The notes under the pieces are model-generated. The model was not told the DNA's origin, ran no database searches, and was given only the letters and a program-made list of their open reading frames with translations. DNA of 37,952 nt from NCBI RefSeq assembly GCF_029255185.1, contig NZ_JAPUVO010000063.1:1-37952 (forward strand), read 5' to 3'. This document shows positions 33,996 through 37,952 of the stretch, in pieces. The position numbers were made by a program, and so were the translations under genes. Origin of the DNA: Propionivibrio sp. (GTDB taxonomy: Bacteria > Pseudomonadota > Gammaproteobacteria > Burkholderiales > Rhodocyclaceae). How positions within the stretch are numbered: position 1 is the stretch's first letter; each line of letters starts with the position of its first letter.

Positions 33996-35089
33996 CGTCG
34001 TTCCAGCCTGACCGGGATGCGCTGGGCGCCGAAAGGCTTGTCGAATTTGCCGAAGCGCCCGGCGATCCGGGTCTGGCAATGCGGGCAGCGACCATCGTCC
34101 GGCAGGTCATAACGGAGGATGGCGTGCCAGTCGCGTTCGATCAGTGCGGCGTGGCACGTTGGGCAGAAGGTGGTGCCACCTTCGGTGTCATGTACATTGC
34201 CGGTATAGACATAGCGCAGGCCGGCGTCAATGGCGACGCGGCGGGCATGGGCCAGCGTCGATGGTGGCGTGCGCGGCAAGTTGTCCATTTTCCAGTCGGG
34301 ATGGAAGGCCGTGAAGTGCAGCGGGACATCCACACCCAGCTCGCGCGCGACCCAGTCGGAGAGCGCCTTGATTTCGCCGGCTGAATCGTTCTGGCCGGGG
34401 ATGAGCAGGGTGGTGATTTCCAGCCAGCAATCGGTTTCGTGATGGATGTAGGCCAGCACATCGAGTACCGGTTGCAGGTGCCCGCCACAGAGTTTGACGT
34501 AAAACGCGTCGCTAAATGACTTCAGATCGACATTGGCGGCATCCATCACGGCGTAGAATTCCCTGGCCGGTTGCGGGTGAATATAGCCGGCGGTGACGGC
34601 CACGGTTTTTATGCCGCGCGTTCGGCAGGCCAGCGCGGTGTCGATGGCGTATTCGGCGAAGACAACCGGATCGTTGTAGGTGAAGGCCACCGACTGGGCG
34701 CCGTAGGCCGCCGCCGCGCCGGCGATGCCCTCCGGGCTGGCTGCATCCATCAGGCGATCCATGTCCTTGGACTTGGAGATATCCCAGTTCTGGCAGAACT
34801 TGCAGGCGAGGTTGCAGCCGGCAGTACCAAAGGACAGGATGGCCGAACCTGGATGAAAATGGTTGAGCGGCTTTTTTTCGATCGGGTCGATGCAAAAACC
34901 CGAAGATCGACCGTAGGTCGTCAGCACCATCTGACCGTCAATGTTCTGACGAACAAAGCAGGCGCCACGTTGGCCTTCGTGCAGCTTGCAATCGCGTGGG
35001 CAGAGATCGCACTGGATGCGGTTATTTTCGATGCGGTGCCACCAGCGTGCCGGATACGCTGACTCAGGGATTTTTATGTTTCTTTCCAT
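33992..35089 (-). CDS. AmmeMemoRadiSam system radical SAM enzyme
   Basis: The 365-residue product has the radical SAM cluster motif CNLACKFC (C92, C96, C99). An N-terminal Cys set at 27, 30, 34 and 44 (CDLCPRDCKL, RGACF) probably binds a second cluster or zinc, and a C-terminal zinc-ribbon-like pair (FCPTCHAAL and CPHCQTR) is present. This is the arrangement of the TIGR 'AmmeMemoSam' radical SAM family, related to pyruvate formate-lyase activating enzymes. In such systems it co-occurs with MEMO1-like and AMMECR1 proteins, both encoded directly upstream here. The reaction and substrate are unknown. Its ATG lies 16 bases inside the AMMECR1 gene end, so translation is likely coupled. Confidence 0.92.
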   Translation of the reverse strand: MERNIKIPESAYPARWWHRIENNRIQCDLCPRDCKLHEGQRGACFVRQNIDGQMVLTTYGRSSGFCIDPIEKKPLNHFHPGSAILSFGTAGCNLACKFCQNWDISKSKDMDRLMDAASPEGIAGAAAAYGAQSVAFTYNDPVVFAEYAIDTALACRTRGIKTVAVTAGYIHPQPAREFYAVMDAANVDLKSFSDAFYVKLCGGHLQPVLDVLAYIHHETDCWLEITTLLIPGQNDSAGEIKALSDWVARELGVDVPLHFTAFHPDWKMDNLPRTPPSTLAHARRVAIDAGLRYVYTGNVHDTEGGTTFCPTCHAALIERDWHAILRYDLPDDGRCPHCQTRIAGRFGKFDKPFGAQRIPVRLERR

Positions 35090-35622
35090 TTTTTCACCCT
35101 ATAGCGAGCGAGGCTTATTTCCTCGTCCCAGAAATCGGCCGGCAAACCGGCCTTAAGTTTGAGTTGAGCCATAAATCGTCGGGGTTCGGGTAGCGATTCC
35201 CAGACCTGCGGCAAAAAGGTAGCGCGCCGATGGCCATGGGTCAGGATCAGGCCATCGACGCCCGGATGCAGATGGGCGATGGCGTCGGACTCGTCGGTAA
35301 AATTGATGGCTTGCGCGGTCTCGAGCAGCGAGACCTCGACGCGGGTGCGTGCCAGTTCGTCACGGCTCAATGGCGGAAAACGCGGGTCGCGAAAAGCGGC
35401 GGCGATGGCGTTTTCGGCGACATCGGTGGCCAGCGGACGGAAAGGTTCGAGGCTACCAATGCAGCCGCGCAGTTGCCCCTTTTGCGTCAGGGTGACGAAG
35501 CTTGCGCCAGGCTGTGAAAGCGCGTCATGCGGTGCTACGGCGCTCGACTCCAAGCCGAAACGCAGGCCAATGGCGTTGCGTGCGATACTCAGCAGAGCCT
35601 GGCCAAGCGGATCAATGGGCAT
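35074..35622 (-). CDS. AmmeMemoRadiSam system protein A (AMMECR1 domain)
   Basis: The product has 182 residues from the ATG at 35622, which has GAGG 9 bases upstream; an ATG five codons earlier is possible. The AMMECR1 signature LRGCIGSLEPFRPL lies at about 49-62, with an AAFRDPRFPPLSRDEL block and a C-terminal LPQVWESLPEPRRFMAQLKLKAG segment. AMMECR1-domain proteins have a conserved surface of unknown activity and are found in all domains of life. The start lies within the last codons of the MEMO1-like gene (11-base overlap), and the end overlaps the radical SAM gene, so the three proteins form one translationally linked unit. Confidence 0.92.
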   Translation of the reverse strand: MPIDPLGQALLSIARNAIGLRFGLESSAVAPHDALSQPGASFVTLTQKGQLRGCIGSLEPFRPLATDVAENAIAAAFRDPRFPPLSRDELARTRVEVSLLETAQAINFTDESDAIAHLHPGVDGLILTHGHRRATFLPQVWESLPEPRRFMAQLKLKAGLPADFWDEEISLARYRVKKWKET

Positions 35623-36418
35623 CTTGAATAGCCTCATGAAAAGCGAAAGCCGCGTAGCCGACCACGCGTGCCTTGTCGCCGGCTGTATCGCCCGAATTGC
35701 GCAGGTCGAGTAATTGTCCCTGCAAGCCATGGCGACGGGCGGCGAGCAACAGGCCATTGAGCGGTGTGGCGCCGCACGCCTGCTGATGATTCACCGGATC
35801 GAGATCCAGAATTTGCCCTGCCGTTTTCGCATCAATCTGCCGTGCGGCCTCGTAGGGCAAATAGTGCGAGAGGTCGGAGCTGATGACGATCAGGGTTTCG
35901 TCCCCACCCCATACGCGTTCCAGCACCTCAGCAACGGCTTGCGCTGTCGCCTGACCAACGGCCAGCGGCAGCAAGGAAAACTCGCCGAACACCGCTTGCA
36001 GGAAGGGTAGCTGTACTTCCAGCGAATGCTCCTGAGCGTGCGCGGCATCACTGACGATGACCTGGGGCAAGTCAGCAATGGCGGCCACCGCCTGTTGATC
36101 GACCGGAACGATGCCGAGCGGGGTGGAAAAGGCCCGGCTAGACGACAGCGCCAGACCATCGACGGCATACCGGTGCGTCGGGCCAAGCAGAACAACGCGC
36201 CGAATCACGCCGCGCAGTGCGGCGAGCGGTGCGTAAATGCTGGCCGCAACCGGCCCCGAATAAACATAGCCGGCGTGTGGAACAATGATCGCCTTTGGCC
36301 GCCGTAACTGATCCTGGGGCGCGGCAGCCAACATCCGCCCGACCTCTCGCGCCAAGACAAGATCGGACTCGGGATAAAACATGCCGGCGACAGCGGCAGG
36401 GCGAACACTCGAGTTCAT
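35612..36418 (-). CDS. AmmeMemoRadiSam system protein B (MEMO1-like)
   Basis: The product has 268 residues from the ATG at 36418; a GTG one codon upstream has slightly better spacing (7 bases) to GGGAG. It is a MEMO1-family protein related to class III non-heme iron dioxygenases such as LigB. Likely metal or active-site residues are His 48 (VPHAGYVYSG), His 82 (LLGPTHRY), His 131 (EHSLEVQLPF), the SSDLSHY motif (about 180-186) and Cys 215 (ACGATPLNGLL); human MEMO1 uses equivalent His and Cys residues to bind iron or copper. It is the first gene of the operon MEMO1-AMMECR1-radical SAM-hydrolase and is divergent from ispD. Confidence 0.92.
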   Translation of the reverse strand: MNSSVRPAAVAGMFYPESDLVLAREVGRMLAAAPQDQLRRPKAIIVPHAGYVYSGPVAASIYAPLAALRGVIRRVVLLGPTHRYAVDGLALSSSRAFSTPLGIVPVDQQAVAAIADLPQVIVSDAAHAQEHSLEVQLPFLQAVFGEFSLLPLAVGQATAQAVAEVLERVWGGDETLIVISSDLSHYLPYEAARQIDAKTAGQILDLDPVNHQQACGATPLNGLLLAARRHGLQGQLLDLRNSGDTAGDKARVVGYAAFAFHEAIQDAH

Positions 36419-36497
36419 CACAGGATTACTCCCCTTTCAATTTCATTATCGGTTGGCTGCCAGTAAATGCAAGAGGCGTTTCCGTTAGAATGGCGCC

Positions 36498-37187
36498 ATG
36501 CCACGTCATTACGCCATTGTCCCAGCCGCCGGTAGCGGCGCGCGCTTCGGTTCTGAAGTGCCAAAACAGTATCTTGAACTTGCTGGCAAGCCGCTGATCC
36601 ATCACGCGCTCGCTGTCCTTTGCCGCTACGAGCGGATTGAACGCGTCTGGGTCATCCTGTCGCCGGGGGACGCCTGGTGGGAGACGTATGACTGGACGGA
36701 ACTCGGCACTAAACTGCAGGCCCATTTTTGTGGCGGTATAACTCGCGCCGAAACTGTGTCGAATGGCCTGGCAGCCGCGGCCGGCATTCTGACTGACGAA
36801 GACTGGGTGCTGGTGCACGATGCGGCGCGTCCCTGTCTGTCACAGGACATGCTTGCTGTGTTGTGTGATGAACTGGCCGACGATCCGGTCGGTGGCCTGC
36901 TGGCGATTCCACTGGCCGACACCTTAAAACGCGCCGATGCGCAGCAGCGGGTCGCTGCGACCGAGCTGCGCGATGGCCTGTGGCAGGCGCAAACCCCGCA
37001 GATGTTTCGCTATCGCGTGCTGCATGAGGCGTTGGCCGGAAACTTTGCGCTCACCGACGAGGCAAGCGCCATCGAAGCTGCAGGTTTCAAGCCCCGTCTG
37101 GTACGTGCCGACGCGACCAATCTCAAAGTGACTTTTCCCGCTGATCTGCGTCTGGCGGAGCTTATTCTTCAGGGGAGAAGCGAATGA
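36498..37187 (+). CDS. ispD: 2-C-methyl-D-erythritol 4-phosphate cytidylyltransferase
   Basis: The 229-residue product is the third enzyme of the MEP isoprenoid pathway. It has the nucleotide-binding [20 protein letters not shown] at the start, [12 protein letters not shown] near 112-123 and the [13 protein letters not shown]-like block near the end ([13 protein letters not shown]). It transfers CMP from CTP to methylerythritol phosphate. Length is normal. A TAGAAT box lies just 6 bases before the ATG, which could give a leaderless message, and no strong ribosome site is seen. ispF overlaps its stop by ATGA. Confidence 0.95.
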   Translation: MPRHYAIVPAAGSGARFGSEVPKQYLELAGKPLIHHALAVLCRYERIERVWVILSPGDAWWETYDWTELGTKLQAHFCGGITRAETVSNGLAAAAGILTDEDWVLVHDAARPCLSQDMLAVLCDELADDPVGGLLAIPLADTLKRADAQQRVAATELRDGLWQAQTPQMFRYRVLHEALAGNFALTDEASAIEAAGFKPRLVRADATNLKVTFPADLRLAELILQGRSE

Positions 37188-37657
37188 TTCGTGTCGGGCA
37201 GGGCGGGGATATTCATGTGCTGCTTACCGGGCGCAGGCTGATCATTGGCGGCGTCGATATTCCCCATGAACGCGGCCTGCTCGGCCATTCTGATGCCGAT
37301 GTGCTGGTGCATGCAGTTATCGACGCACTGCTTGGCGCGGCCGGGCTGGGCGATATCGGCCGCCATTTCCCGGATAACGACGAGCGCTATCGTGGCGCTG
37401 ACAGCCGGATACTGTTGCGCGCCACCCGCGAAATGCTTGCCCAGGCCGGTTGGCGCATCGTCAACGTCGATTCGACGATCAACGCGCAGCGCCCGAAAAT
37501 GGCGCCGCATATTCCACAGATGGTGGCTAACCTCGCTGCTGATCTGCAACTGCCAACAGATCGCGTCAATGTAAAGGCAAAAACCGCCGAAGGCCTAGGA
37601 TTTGTCGGGTGTGAAGAAGGGATTTCTGCCGATGCGGTAGCGCTGATCGAAGCTTAG
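37184..37657 (+). CDS. ispF: 2-C-methyl-D-erythritol 2,4-cyclodiphosphate synthase
   Basis: The 157-residue product carries the IspF motifs [17 protein letters not shown] with the zinc-binding Asp-x-His at its start, [18 protein letters not shown] (about 34-51) with the third His, DIGRHFPD, and [19 protein letters not shown] near the end. It cyclises the CDP-ME phosphate to MEcPP and works as a trimer in the cytoplasm. The ATG overlaps the ispD TGA (37184-37187), with AGGGGAG upstream in the ispD end. The pair should be co-translated. Confidence 0.96.
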   Translation: MIRVGQGGDIHVLLTGRRLIIGGVDIPHERGLLGHSDADVLVHAVIDALLGAAGLGDIGRHFPDNDERYRGADSRILLRATREMLAQAGWRIVNVDSTINAQRPKMAPHIPQMVANLAADLQLPTDRVNVKAKTAEGLGFVGCEEGISADAVALIEA

Positions 37658-37952
37658 GTCTGAAATCCACGGCGCTACGATAGGCGAAATGCATATCATC
37701 AAATTTTAAGACGTGTCAATATATGACTATATTCTAATGGTTCTGATCCCTTTTTCTAGCGGTAGAACAAATTTACCCTGACGGGATTGCTGACTCGCTT
37801 GACACGGGCCGACTAATGGGAGGCCCCTTTCCTCAACGCCTAATGGTGATTATAAAATCAGAACCTTAGCGCGGCCGCTGGCCGCAACCAAAAGGTGCCG
37901 CTCCCGACGCCGGCGGATTGAATTTTCGAGGACAATATCCTCAACCTCACGA
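37658..37952. other. Terminal stretch without a complete gene
   Basis: The first ~200 bases after ispF are AT-rich (for example AATATATGACTATATT near 37718) and hold no convincing gene. GGTTCTGAT (37739-37747) is repeated inverted as ATCAGAACC (37857-37865). On the minus strand two frames are open from the window edge. One ends at TAA 37852-37850 after about 33 codons (REVEDIVLENSIRRRRER...). The other ends at TGA 37860-37858. Either could be the tail of a gene that lies beyond the window. I cannot choose between them or name a product. Confidence 0.3.

Overview
The window is about 38 kb of chromosome that reads like a betaproteobacterium, most likely Rhodocyclales (the Azoarcus/Thauera/Dechloromonas/Accumulibacter neighbourhood). 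I base this on moderate-to-high GC, gene content and neighbourhoods (alaA-hom, mfd next to a lone parA, ispD-ispF, an orphan Mth938/ArnD-like pair) and a korAB cluster of the kind known from denitrifying Azoarcus. The taxonomic call is inference from gene content and was not computed.

Layout. Positions 1-126 hold the C-terminal end of a probable transposase, which runs into the 3' end of a phasin-like gene. From 8147 down to 632 (minus strand) lies the most interesting block: an NfnA-like flavoprotein, a GltD/NfnB-like flavoprotein, KorA (gamma-alpha fusion), KorB, and a large 723-residue protein ending in a single-cluster ferredoxin-like domain. Together these look like a 2-oxoacid (probably 2-oxoglutarate):NAD(P)+ oxidoreductase with its own electron-transfer modules. 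From 8.3 to 18 kb there are an exonuclease/UvrC-like fusion, a secreted FecR-DUF6600 protein with a long Ala/Lys tail, a TPR/glycosyltransferase-like protein, a glycine-zipper membrane protein, pepN, an orphan pstS that overlaps pepN tail to tail, and tRNA-Ser(TGA).

From 18 to 25 kb come a Bax-inhibitor/YccA membrane protein, an ArnD-like deacetylase with a changed metal motif, an Mth938-domain protein, alaA, hom and typA. From 27.7 down to 24.9 kb (minus strand) is a three-gene run of poorly understood families (DUF1015, FIST, DUF1841). Upstream of it sits a perfect 29-bp inverted repeat built on CGCAGAG units. mfd and aroG overlap by ATGA on the minus strand, and a lone ParA-type ATPase is divergent from mfd.

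From 36.4 down to 33.3 kb is a compact overlapping operon containing the three AmmeMemoRadiSam proteins (MEMO1, AMMECR1, radical SAM) plus an alpha/beta hydrolase. ispD and ispF follow in the opposite direction, and the last 300 bases hold no recognisable complete gene. Most genes are housekeeping. The parts worth a second look are the Kor/Nfn cluster with its novel large subunit, the AmmeMemoRadiSam operon, the DUF1015-FIST-DUF1841 operon, the CGCAGAG palindrome and the altered ArnD-like enzyme.
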